Shown here in pieces: positions 29,200 to 36,372 of a DNA stretch of 64,000 nucleotides. The DNA comes from an uncultured Paracoccaceae bacterium. Its GTDB lineage: Bacteria; Pseudomonadota; Alphaproteobacteria; Rhodobacterales; Rhodobacteraceae. The DNA lies in assembly GCA_947500775.1 (NCBI GenBank), contig CANMTD010000006.1, forward strand, positions 174,603-238,602, given 5' to 3'. Positions within the stretch are counted from its first letter, which is position 1, and every line of letters begins with the position of its first letter. The notes beneath the pieces are model-generated. The model made no database searches and had not been told where the DNA came from. It saw only the letters and a program-made list of their open reading frames with translations. The position numbers were made by a program, and so were the translations under genes.

Positions 29200-29759
29200 G
29201 CCGATTCCTCCTCCTGCGACACTTGCGCTGCGCCTATCTTCTTCAGCGTCTCTTTATCCACCAAGCGCCCGATGATCGGATGCAGGCGCAGGTCGCCCTG
29301 TTTTACCACCTGCTTGAAATTCGCCAAAACCGAGGCCGTCGTTTTCTGATCCGGCGCGATCACGTCGATCAGCCAGTTGATCTCGCCGCTGGTCCAGTCG
29401 TCGGGCTTCAGCCGCAGCGGCCAGGTTCCGGCACGGATCTGTTCGCGAATCCTAGCGTCGGCCTCTTCCGACACGCTAGCCCAGATCGCCAGCCCGGTGA
29501 TGTCGGTCAAAGCGCCACGTTCCGTCCCGGCCGGGTGGGCGATGGCCACGCGGTCGCGGATCAGCGGTTCCAGAACAAGGTGCTGCAGATCGGCCAGCGT
29601 CTGGTGGCGATAGCGCGGCAGCGCCATCATCGCCATAACCACCTTGCCAAAGCTTTCCCGCACCTGCGCGCGCAGGGCGGCGATCTTTTTCAGAACTTCC
29701 GGATCAATTTCAGGGGAGGCGTTTTCGGGACCCTTCTGGGTATCGGAATTATTGGTCAC
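29196..29759 (-). CDS. RTX toxin-activating lysine acyltransferase (HlyC family)
   Basis: About 187 residues. HlyC-type enzymes transfer a fatty acyl group from acyl-ACP to lysines of an RTX protoxin before secretion. The C-terminal half carries the family core DWTSGEINWLIDVIAP. Its Asp132 corresponds to HlyC Asp92, and His52 in Tyr-Arg-His corresponds to HlyC His23. The family's late GxxVD motif appears as IIGRLVDKET. I chose GTG at 29759 because GGGAGA precedes it by 4 bases; an in-frame TTG at 29771 would add four residues. It overlaps the immunity-like gene by ATGA. Its presence implies that the giant RTX protein is acylated. Candidate acyl sites in the giant protein could not be located. 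Confidence 0.85.
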   Translation of the reverse strand: MTNNSDTQKGPENASPEIDPEVLKKIAALRAQVRESFGKVVMAMMALPRYRHQTLADLQHLVLEPLIRDRVAIAHPAGTERGALTDITGLAIWASVSEEADARIREQIRAGTWPLRLKPDDWTSGEINWLIDVIAPDQKTTASVLANFKQVVKQGDLRLHPIIGRLVDKETLKKIGAAQVSQEEESA

Positions 29760-29771
29760 AAAGTCTCCCAA

Positions 29772-30183
29772 AAAAACTGGTTAAGCGTATATTCATATTC
29801 CTCAATACAACCACCGGCTGTCAACAGCATTCAACTCTGGGAAAACAATGTTTCTTGTAAGGTCTTATAGGAAAGGACGACTGTCACTGTGCTCCTGCTT
29901 TCTGGACGTAGCCACTTTCGAGGAGAAAATTCCGGATCTTGCGCCCTTAATTGCTGGATATCCACAGGTTGCTGTCGGGCGTTTCGAAGCATGCTTTCCG
30001 CACGCCTGAACACCTCACTGCGGTCTGCGGGTTCACGATCTCCTGGTTTCCCTGTTTCCTTCGCCAAGCGCCGTCGCCTATCCAACTTATCCACAAAGCA
30101 GACCGTCCGGGAATTTAAGGCACCACGACAACAGCCTTTGTCTCGCAACAAGAGCGCGGCGCGCATTCACAGTTTTTCCGAAT
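29772..30183. promoter_or_regulatory. Upstream region of the acyltransferase-toxin operon, half conserved in the duplicate
   Basis: About 410 bases without a supported gene. The part nearest the acyltransferase (about 29772-29880) is closely repeated at about 33740-33860 upstream of the acyltransferase remnant. It includes a minus-strand TTGACA at 29819-29824 that is kept in both copies, a plausible -35 box, but no equally conserved -10 was found. The rest of the interval is unique. One open frame (29831-30166, minus) is not supported by any recognisable motif. Confidence 0.4.
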
Positions 30184-30780
30184 TCACGGTTCAGCACATA
30201 AACCGGAATCCATCAGCTGCTCTCGGTCCGGCAGATCGCGGAGTGTCTTCAACCCGAACGCCATAAGAAACGTTTCCGTTGTCACAAAGGTATAGGGCGC
30301 GCCGCGGCGCGGGCTGCGGGGACCGGTGGCGATCAAGGTCCGGGCATGCAGCCGCCCGATCAGGTCGCGGCTGATCTCTTTGCCGAAGATATCCTTCAGC
30401 CCGTCGCGCGTGATCGGCTGATGATAGGCGATGGCGGCCAGCACCGCGACGTCGAATTCGTTCAGGTCCAACACCTGTCCGCCCACGTTTGCCGCCGCGC
30501 GGACGGCGGGGGCATAGGCGGGGCGGGTGCGCATGAACCAGCCATCGGCCACGGTCACCACCTCGAAGGCCCGCCCTTCCAGGTCGGCGCCAAGATCCGC
30601 GATCAACAGGTCGACCGAGACCCCCTGCCCCACCACCCGCGCCAGATCCTCGCGCGGGACCGGCGCGGCGCTGGCAAACAGCACCGCCTCGATCCGGCGC
30701 ATCCATTCGCGCCAGCGCAGTTCGGGCGGCAGGTCTTCCAGCTCTCGATCCATTTCGGTGTCTGCGCGATCCTTCGCCAT
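30184..30780 (-). CDS. scpB: ScpB-like condensin (SMC-Scp) subunit
   Basis: About 198 residues with the ScpB fold: a first winged helix beginning RRIEAVLFASAAPVPREDLA, and a second with LDLNEFDVAVLAAIAYHQPI and a YTFVTTETFLMAFGLKTL end. ScpB works with ScpA and SMC in chromosome condensation, but no scpA or smc gene is near. Instead it follows a DUF1403 gene, with starts and stops touching (TGA then ATG at 30780; an earlier ATG at 30792 overlaps by 11 bases). Such plasmid-borne ScpB copies are likely dedicated to the replicon or are regulators; this part is inference. Confidence 0.8.
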   Translation of the reverse strand: MAKDRADTEMDRELEDLPPELRWREWMRRIEAVLFASAAPVPREDLARVVGQGVSVDLLIADLGADLEGRAFEVVTVADGWFMRTRPAYAPAVRAAANVGGQVLDLNEFDVAVLAAIAYHQPITRDGLKDIFGKEISRDLIGRLHARTLIATGPRSPRRGAPYTFVTTETFLMAFGLKTLRDLPDREQLMDSGLCAEP

Positions 30781-30781
30781 G

Positions 30782-31678
30782 TCAGACCCCATACAGCCGG
30801 AAACTGTCCCGCCCAGTCAGTTCCCGCACCGCCCCCAGGTCCACCAGGCGGTCACACAGCCGCCGCGCCGCGCGGTCGGACATGAATGGCGTCAAGGCGA
30901 CCGCAGGTGACAGCGCATCACATGAAAGGAACCTGTCGATGGCCTTTCCCGCCGCCTTGGCGCGCAGCTTTGGCGCGACGGCCCGAAGGCGACCCGCCCG
31001 ATCAGCCAGATCACCGGCCATACGCGCCGCCTCGTTGGCCGATATACACAAGGCCCTGTGACAGGCGCGCCGCAGATCGTCGCCGGTTTTGCGCAGGTCC
31101 CGGGGGGTCAGGCCCGCCGCCAACAGCGGCACAAGATGCCCCCACCCCAAGCTCTGGGCCAGCGCGGCATCCCCAAGCATCAAAGCGGCGTTTTCGGCGC
31201 GCGGGTCAGTCGCCAACACCGCCTCGATCACCGACGCGGCCCTTTGCACCGCCGCGCCCCGCGCCGTGTCAAGCCAGACGGAAATCTCTTCTGCGGTCCG
31301 TTCCGGCATGGCCTTTTGCAACGCGCCGACAGTGACCGGCCGGGCCACCGCACGCCGCCAGCACAGGTAAACCTCGCCTGCGGGTCCGGGCCGGTCGCCG
31401 GGCCGCAGCAGATGCACCTCGTCACGCAGATCCCCGGCCCGCTCGATACGTCCGGCAAAGCCGACACAGGCCTCGGCGGCCCGCAGCGCCAGACGCTCGC
31501 GCAGCAAGGCCTGAGGCACCGCAGGGTGACCAACCACAAGATGAAGATGGCCAAGCGCCGCCCCCGATAAAAAAGCCACATCCTCAAGCGTTTCCGCGCG
31601 GACGGGCGTCGTGACCCACGATGCCATGCGCGGCATCGTATCAACATCGCTGGCAGGGGTTGGTCGGGCATAGGTCAT
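30782..31678 (-). CDS. DUF1403 family protein
   Basis: This 298-residue Ala/Arg/Leu-rich, mostly helical protein has no signal peptide. The segment TLEDVAFLSGAALGHLH near residue 35, the LRERLALRAAEACVGFAGR helix and the RPGDRPGPAGEVYLCWRR segment are as I know them from the alphaproteobacterial DUF1403 family. Its function is unknown. It lies directly upstream of scpB in the same direction, an arrangement seen on other rhodobacteral replicons. A fragment of a second DUF1403 gene precedes the duplicated toxin locus at about 33900-34070, so this gene was part of the duplicated unit. Confidence 0.75.
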   Translation of the reverse strand: MTYARPTPASDVDTMPRMASWVTTPVRAETLEDVAFLSGAALGHLHLVVGHPAVPQALLRERLALRAAEACVGFAGRIERAGDLRDEVHLLRPGDRPGPAGEVYLCWRRAVARPVTVGALQKAMPERTAEEISVWLDTARGAAVQRAASVIEAVLATDPRAENAALMLGDAALAQSLGWGHLVPLLAAGLTPRDLRKTGDDLRRACHRALCISANEAARMAGDLADRAGRLRAVAPKLRAKAAGKAIDRFLSCDALSPAVALTPFMSDRAARRLCDRLVDLGAVRELTGRDSFRLYGV

Positions 31679-31892
31679 GCCACAACATTATCCAATCGCG
31701 GCGCTTTTATCTACCATATACTGTGCTAACCGCCGTGCCTTGTGAGTCTTTATCATGTACAATGATTAGGGGAACGCGACACCCGGGCGGGACTGTTGCG
31801 TCAATATTGTCAGCGAACAAAGGACGCGGTTCAAACCGCAATTATACGGCGGTTTTGAACAGGGTTTTCACAAGGCCCATCTTCCCCTGAAT

Positions 31893-31973
31893 GCCGGGAT
31901 CAGGAAATGGATGACATTCTACAATCACAAGCGCCCCTATTCCGCACTTGGCGACAGACCGCCAGCCATCGTC
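31893..31973 (+). mobile_element. IS3-family transposase (OrfB) C-terminal fragment
   Basis: The plus-strand frame reads AGIRKWMTFYNHKRPYSAL followed by GDRPPAIV. This is the conserved end of the IS3-family integrase core (WMTFYNxxRPHSxLGxxPPA). Only about 27 residues of homology remain, with no terminal repeats recognised. The fragment ends exactly where the truncated second toxin start (31972-32139) stops, so an IS insertion or IS-mediated deletion probably removed that gene. Confidence 0.7.
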
Positions 31974-32139
31974 AAACCTCCTTCATCTTGTAATGCTTGG
32001 GCAGACGGCGGTCGCGCCACAGATGCGCCCTGCCAGGCCCTTTCCGCTCCCTGTAGGTCACATTCACATTCGGGCCTTTGCTTCTGTGCAACAGGAATAT
32101 TCGCCTGCAAAGCGGGCTATCTTTGCTGAAACTGATCAT
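31972..32139 (-). pseudogene. Truncated second copy of the giant toxin gene (5' end only)
   Basis: A 55-codon frame begins MISFSKDSPLCRRIFLLHRS. It aligns for about 30 residues with the start of the giant RTX protein, MISFGQDNPLWSQMFLWRRS. The bases upstream are nearly identical in both copies: a GGGGGATTTTTG leader before ATG, and the ACTTGTTACGAATTTC block before that. After residue 30 the match is lost, and the frame ends opposite the IS3 fragment. This shows that a second toxin gene once stood here. Confidence 0.75.
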
Positions 32140-32177
32140 CAAAAATCCCCCAAAGTATTACTTGTTACGAATTTCTA

Positions 32178-32873
32178 CTAGACGACCGTATAGGGCCCGA
32201 TTGCCCCGACCCCGACCACCCCCGCGGCCTCGAAGGCTCGTTTCAGGCGATCCGACATAAAAATCTGCCTGCGAAATTCGCCATCGCAGAACAGGTCTCG
32301 GTCGCCGATTTTATCCGCGCGAAAAACGGGCGCCCAAGTCTCGGAACGCTGTTTGCGATCGAACCTCATCGCTGGCCGATCTGAATGCGGGTTGGTCCAT
32401 TCAGGGCCCTCGGGATAGGGCAGCATCGGCGGGCGGGTCCGATCCGCATCCAGGGCAAAGATCCGGTGGCCCGGGGCGAACCAGAAATAGTCGCGCTCAA
32501 TCGCACCGCCCCTGGCATCCTCGACCTGTACCGGAACGAACTGATGCACACCGGGATCATACGCCTCGACCACGTCGCGGAAGGCGGCAGAAGCAAGCGT
32601 GTCACTTCCCATTGAGGCCGTGAAGTCCTGGTAAAGCGCCGGCCTGTCTTTACGGCATCCTATGGCTTTGACTCTCAGGCGCGTGGGCAACTTCGCCGTG
32701 TCCATATGCCGCCCCGAGCTCCAATATTCAGTGATCGGTATTGGCCAATGTCCAATATCCACACTCAGGTCGACGAGCTTTACATTGCTGAGATCACCAT
32801 CCAATGGCTCGATATCCCATCCGCACCCCTTCAGCTCGTCCTCTGGAAAGGTTGCTCTTAGCGACCAGGTCAT
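32178..32873 (-). CDS. Imm11/DUF1629-like predicted immunity protein, copy B
   Basis: This 231-residue protein is a close paralogue of copy A, with the same length and most residues identical by eye; the main differences are a patch at residues 78-92 and the C-terminus. It keeps DPGVHQFVPVQVED and IFMSDRLKRAFEAAGVVGV. The open frame extends upstream, but ATG at 32873 overlaps the stop of copy C as ATGA and gives the same MxWSLRATFPEDELKGCGW start as copy A. Its own toxin gene is now only a stub, so it is an orphan that might still neutralise the intact toxin or a toxin from a relative. Confidence 0.7.
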   Translation of the reverse strand: MTWSLRATFPEDELKGCGWDIEPLDGDLSNVKLVDLSVDIGHWPIPITEYWSSGRHMDTAKLPTRLRVKAIGCRKDRPALYQDFTASMGSDTLASAAFRDVVEAYDPGVHQFVPVQVEDARGGAIERDYFWFAPGHRIFALDADRTRPPMLPYPEGPEWTNPHSDRPAMRFDRKQRSETWAPVFRADKIGDRDLFCDGEFRRQIFMSDRLKRAFEAAGVVGVGAIGPYTVV

Positions 32874-33571
32874 GCCACACACCCCTTGGTTGCAATCAAC
32901 TCGGGCATCAGAAAATCCCGTGCTCTGATTTCTTGAACAAGCGCGTCGGACAGGCAGATATAAGGAACTGTTACCCCCTTCTCGCGCCAAATATGTTTTC
33001 CAAAAACCACACCGCTGTTGAAGGCCATGCCCTTTAAGTCTGAGGTATAGACATTGAATTTTTGGGAACGCTCGGACCACTTAATGCAATCCGGGTCACT
33101 CCCCTCCGGATCGAACCCATTCAGATTCTGACCTATTGCCATGACATGATAGTCGCCGGGGTAAACCTCACCCGTCCGCGTCAAAAGCCGGAGCGGGCGG
33201 AAGTGATGCACGCCAGGCTCCAGCGCCTCGATCAGGTCTTTTAGGGCGCTTTCCACCCACATAATTCCGTTCTGGGAATTAGAGATCGACCCCAACCGCT
33301 TATAGTCGCGGTCCAGGTGATATTCCTGCGGCCATTCATGATCTAAAATAGGGTCGGTGGTCGAACTGAATTTTTGGGCCGCAATTGAAGCATACTTTGC
33401 ATATCTATTGTCATAGGTTTGCCGGTCTGCTTCGCTCAGCTCTTGCATGTAATACCGTTCAAGCGCCTCTTCCCACCCGACATAACCTCCGTGTGGAAAG
33501 AACCGTCCGAACTGTGCTGGAAATTCCAGACACCAAACCATTTTTCGTGTCGCTTGGCGCACGTTATTCAT
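32870..33571 (-). CDS. Imm11/DUF1629-like predicted immunity protein, copy C (divergent)
   Basis: This 233-residue protein is a distant relative of copies A and B. The shared parts are LEPGVHHFRPLRLLTRTGEV, a YHVMAIGQ strand and the late KGVTVPYICLSDALVQEI, which sit where copy A has GVHQFVPV and GQIFMSDRLKRAF. The N-terminal 100 residues are different and rich in Tyr and Gln. Its start at 33571 lies just inside the end of the acyltransferase remnant, and its stop overlaps the start of copy B by ATGA. Base composition is strikingly AT-rich (a row at 33361 is 37% GC by hand count), pointing to recent acquisition. No counterpart exists in the intact locus. Confidence 0.6.
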   Translation of the reverse strand: MNNVRQATRKMVWCLEFPAQFGRFFPHGGYVGWEEALERYYMQELSEADRQTYDNRYAKYASIAAQKFSSTTDPILDHEWPQEYHLDRDYKRLGSISNSQNGIMWVESALKDLIEALEPGVHHFRPLRLLTRTGEVYPGDYHVMAIGQNLNGFDPEGSDPDCIKWSERSQKFNVYTSDLKGMAFNSGVVFGKHIWREKGVTVPYICLSDALVQEIRARDFLMPELIATKGCVA

Positions 33572-33731
33572 TTTTTCCCTCCCCCTGCGTCGCGCCCATC
33601 TTCCCCAACGTCTCGTGATCCACCATGCGCCCGATGATCGGATGCAGGGCGGCGATCTTTTTCAGAACTTCCGGATCAATTTCAGCAGAGGTGTTTTCGG
33701 GATCCTTCTGGGTATCGGAACTGTTGGCCAC
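33564..33731 (-). pseudogene. Internally deleted HlyC-family acyltransferase
   Basis: The 55-codon frame from GTG at 33731 matches the intact acyltransferase at both ends: the first 29 residues (to PEVLKKIAAL), then directly HPIIGRMVDHETLGKMGA. The 130 codons between, including the catalytic His and Asp and the DWTSG core, are gone without a frame change. The same GGGAGA ribosome site precedes the GTG. It cannot be an active acyltransferase but may still provide translational coupling for the immunity-like genes behind it. Confidence 0.8.
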
Positions 33732-33739
33732 AAAGTCTC

Positions 33740-33860
33740 CCAAAAAACTGGTTAAGCGTATATTCACAGTCCTCAATACAACCATTGGATGTCAACAGCA
33801 TTCAACTTTGGGGAAAAATGTTTCTTGTAAGGTACTTATGGGAAAGGATGACCCTTGGCT
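33740..33860 (-). repeat. Duplicated upstream region of the toxin operon
   Basis: This stretch closely matches about 29772-29880, including CTGGTTAAGCGTATATTCA, CCTCAATACAACCA and TGTCAACAGCATTCAACT (all as plus-strand sequence). It is the putative promoter and leader of the second toxin operon. Both copies keep a minus-strand TTGACA. Confidence 0.6.
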
Positions 33861-34070
33861 CAAAGGCTGACATATCAACACCTCAAGCTTTGCTGCGCGA
33901 CCACCTGACTTGGCAAACACCGCGCCTGACAAAAAGGCAACATCCTTATGGGTTTTCCCCGGCGCGGGCATGACCCACCCCGGCATCTTGGATATGATGT
34001 TCAGGTCGTCCGATGGTTTGATCCGCATGAATTCCGTCACGCGTACCACACCCAAAGACGGCGCTTTCAA
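33792..34070 (-). pseudogene. DUF1403 N-terminal remnant
   Basis: The minus-strand frame contains KMPGWVMPAPGKTHKDVAFL followed by SGAVFAKSGG. It lines up with RMASWVTTPVRAETLEDVAF LSGAALGH in the intact DUF1403 gene at 30782-31678. The match covers only about 30 residues and the frame then runs into the duplicated operon leader. It shows that the duplication unit reached beyond the toxin operon into the DUF1403 gene. Confidence 0.5.
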
Positions 34071-34116
34071 CCAAAATACACTGCTAAAAGCGCCGTTATC
34101 TTCTGTCTATTATTAT

Positions 34117-34141
34117 GTCCAATAAGTTTGCATTATCGGAC
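34117..34141. promoter_or_regulatory. 25-bp dyad upstream of the tyrosine recombinase
   Basis: GTCCAATAA and TTATCGGAC form an inverted repeat (8 of 9 positions match) around a 7-base centre, 23 bases before the recombinase start. It may be an operator for autoregulation or a recombinase core site. The surrounding bases are AT-rich, as expected of a promoter. Confidence 0.4.
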
Positions 34142-34164
34142 GTATTAACACTAAGCTCCCACAC

Positions 34165-35247
34165 ATGACAGAAAAGCAGACCCCACGGCCTTCGGCCCCG
34201 CCGGACCAGCACCCAGATCGTCAGAACGACGAGAGGTACCAGATCGCCCTGCCCGCGCATTTGGCGGGGTCCGGCACGCTTGATCAACTGGTCGAAACCG
34301 CCCGTGATTATGCCCGCAACGCCGCGTCCGAAAATACGCTTACGGCCTATGCCAGGGACTGGGCGCATTACGCACGCTGGTGCCGGTTGCGCGGGGCCGA
34401 CCCCCTGCCCCCGGCACCCGAGCTGGTCGGGCTTTACCTTGCCAATCTCGCCGCCCCGGACGGCAAGGCCCCTGCCCTGTCGGTCAGCACCATCGAGCGC
34501 CGCGTTTCGGGTTTGGTCTGGGGCTATCAGCAACGCGGGCTGAGCCTTGACCGCAAAGACCGCCACATAGGCTCTGTCCTGGCCGGAATTCGCCGCAAAC
34601 ACGCCCGCCCCCCGGTTCAGAAAGAGGCGATTCTGCCCGAAGATATCCTTGCCATGATCGCCACCCTGGATTTTGACCTGCGCGGGTTGCGGGATCGCGC
34701 GATTCTGCTGATCGGCTATGCCGGCGGGCTGCGCCGGTCTGAGATCGTCAGCCTTGACCACGGCAAAGACGACACCCCCGACAGCGGCGGCTGGGTCCAA
34801 ATTCTTGAGCCCGGCGCCGTGCTGTTCCTGCGCGGAAAAACCGGCTGGCGCGAGGTTGAAATTGGGCGCGGGTCCAGCGATCAGACCTGTCCGGTACATG
34901 CGCTGGAACAGTGGTTACACTTTTCCAAGATCGGCTTTGGCCCGCTCTTCACCCGCACCTCGCGCGACGGCAAGCGGGTGCTGGAGACGCGGCTGTCCGA
35001 CAAACATGTGGCCCGCCTGATCAAACAAACCGTGCTGAACGCGGGGCTGCGCGCCGATCTGCCCGAAAAGGCGCGATTGCGTCTCTATTCCGGCCATTCT
35101 TTGCGTGCCGGGCTGGCCAGCAGCGCCGAAGTGGATGAACGGTATATCCAGAAACAGTTGGGCCACGCCTCGGCCGAAATGACCCGCAGGTATCAGCGCA
35201 GGCGCGACCGGTTCCGCATCAACCTGACCAAGGCCGCCGGGCTGTAG
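34165..35247 (+). CDS. Tyrosine recombinase / site-specific integrase
   Basis: This 360-residue protein has an N-terminal SAM-like core-binding domain (LTAYARDWAHYARWC at about 50-70) and a C-terminal catalytic domain. The expected catalytic residues are present: Arg190 in GGLRRSEIV, His311 and Arg314 in GHSLRAG, His334 in GHAS and Tyr343 in TRRYQRR. It could resolve replicon multimers or mobilise DNA; no att sites were identified. It starts a plus-strand pair with the nucleotidyltransferase gene downstream and faces away from the decayed toxin copy. The start ATG follows a dyad-containing promoter region. Confidence 0.9.
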   Translation: MTEKQTPRPSAPPDQHPDRQNDERYQIALPAHLAGSGTLDQLVETARDYARNAASENTLTAYARDWAHYARWCRLRGADPLPPAPELVGLYLANLAAPDGKAPALSVSTIERRVSGLVWGYQQRGLSLDRKDRHIGSVLAGIRRKHARPPVQKEAILPEDILAMIATLDFDLRGLRDRAILLIGYAGGLRRSEIVSLDHGKDDTPDSGGWVQILEPGAVLFLRGKTGWREVEIGRGSSDQTCPVHALEQWLHFSKIGFGPLFTRTSRDGKRVLETRLSDKHVARLIKQTVLNAGLRADLPEKARLRLYSGHSLRAGLASSAEVDERYIQKQLGHASAEMTRRYQRRRDRFRINLTKAAGL

Positions 35248-35254
35248 GGCCTGA

Positions 35255-35318
35255 TGTTCAACAAAGTTGTAAATTGTTGAACATTGCTGTATTCAACAAA
35301 AAATATCTTTGTTGAACA
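35255..35318. promoter_or_regulatory. Two identical palindromic operators before the nucleotidyltransferase gene
   Basis: TGTTCAACAA (35255-35264) pairs with TTGTTGAACA (35274-35283), and TATTCAACAA (35290-35299) pairs with TTGTTGAACA (35309-35318). Both palindromes have 10-base arms and 9-base centres and lie 35 bases apart, which puts them on nearly the same DNA face at about 3.3 turns. The last arm ends 7 bases before the ATG at 35326. This looks like a cooperative repressor site. Confidence 0.6.
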
Positions 35319-35325
35319 TATACCC

Positions 35326-36342
35326 ATGATCGCACGTCACAGCCCCGTCGCCCATGCCGCCTATCAGGATTTGCTGCGCAGTTTGCAGGACGCGCGCCTG
35401 TCCGATCTGCGCGGCACACCCACGCCCGTCACCCGCAACGGCCGGACCTATTGGTACGACAGCTATCGCGTGGGATCGGACGTGCGCAAGAAATACATCG
35501 GCGAAGACAGCCCCGAATTGCAGGCGCGGCTGGCCCGTCACGCCGACATCCGGGCCGAGGCCGAGGCGCAGCGCGCCCATCGCAGCCGCCTGATCCGCCT
35601 GCTGCGGGCCGAGGGGTTTCTGCGTCTGGACGCCGCCACCAGCAGCCTGCTGGCCGCGCTGGCACGCTCGGGCGTGTTCCGGCTGGGCGGCACCGTGGTC
35701 GGCACCCAGGCGTTCCGGCTGTACGAGGGCGAACTGGCCGTGCGGCTGAGTTTCGACCAGATGGCGCAGACCAACGATATCGACATCGCCAGTTTCGAAC
35801 GCCTGTCGCTGGCGCTGAACGACACCGCCGCGCCGCCGCTGGATGCGGTGCTGTCCGATTTCGATTTCGCCCCCGCGCCCAGTCTGGACCAGCACAAGAC
35901 CTGGCGCTGGCGGCAGACGCGCGGCGAAACGCTGGTGGAATTCCTGACACCTTCGTTCGACGAAGACGAAGGCCTGCGCCCCCTGCCCGCCCTGGGGGTC
36001 GAGGCGCAGTCGCTGCATCATCTGAACTATCTGATCGCCGATCCGATTGCCGCCGCCCTGCCCTATCGCGATGGCGTATTGCTGCAAATCCCGCGCCCCG
36101 AACGGTTCGCCATTCACAAGCTGATCGTGGCCGACCGGCGCCGCGACGGGCCTGACCGGATGAAATCCCGCAAGGACCGGCAGCAGGCGGCCTTCCTGAT
36201 CGAGGTTCTGGCCGAGGATCGCCCCGACGAACTGGCCGAGGCGCTGGCCGACGCCCGCGCCCGCGGGCCGCGCTGGAACATGCGGATCGACAGCACGCTG
36301 AAACGGATGCCGGACAGCGCCGAACTGTTGGCCGGGCTGTAA
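35326..36342 (+). CDS. Nucleotidyltransferase-fold protein (GSU2403 / NTP_transf_8-like)
   Basis: About 338 residues. The middle has the minimal nucleotidyltransferase pattern: GGTVVGTQAFRLYEG, then an acidic pair in QTNDIDIASFE, and a later ETLVEFLTP that supplies the third acidic residue. This fits the GSU2403-type NTP_transf_8 fold. An N-terminal basic part (RNGRTYWYDSYRVGSDVRKK) may bind nucleic acid. The open frame starts earlier at 35284, but ATG at 35326 lies just past the two operator palindromes and is the better start. Members of this fold often act in stress, toxin-antitoxin or phage-defence roles. Here the role is unknown. Confidence 0.6.
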   Translation: MIARHSPVAHAAYQDLLRSLQDARLSDLRGTPTPVTRNGRTYWYDSYRVGSDVRKKYIGEDSPELQARLARHADIRAEAEAQRAHRSRLIRLLRAEGFLRLDAATSSLLAALARSGVFRLGGTVVGTQAFRLYEGELAVRLSFDQMAQTNDIDIASFERLSLALNDTAAPPLDAVLSDFDFAPAPSLDQHKTWRWRQTRGETLVEFLTPSFDEDEGLRPLPALGVEAQSLHHLNYLIADPIAAALPYRDGVLLQIPRPERFAIHKLIVADRRRDGPDRMKSRKDRQQAAFLIEVLAEDRPDELAEALADARARGPRWNMRIDSTLKRMPDSAELLAGL

Positions 36343-36352
36343 CCCCCCGCCA

Positions 36353-36367
36353 GTTTCGCGGCGAAAC
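36353..36367. other. Candidate parS site 1
   Basis: GTTTCGCGGCGAAAC is a 15-bp palindrome with a mismatched centre. It lies between the ends of the nucleotidyltransferase gene and parB. It resembles the arms of the bacterial ParB site GTTTCACGTGAAAC, and two further copies flank or lie inside the par genes. Confidence 0.55.
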
Positions 36368-36372
36368 CGCCC

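Noticed and set aside
29831..30166. Minus-strand frame of 111 codons between scpB and the acyltransferase
   Set aside because: No recognisable motif or ribosome site, and part of it runs through the operon leader that is duplicated at 33740-33860, so it is unlikely to be coding.
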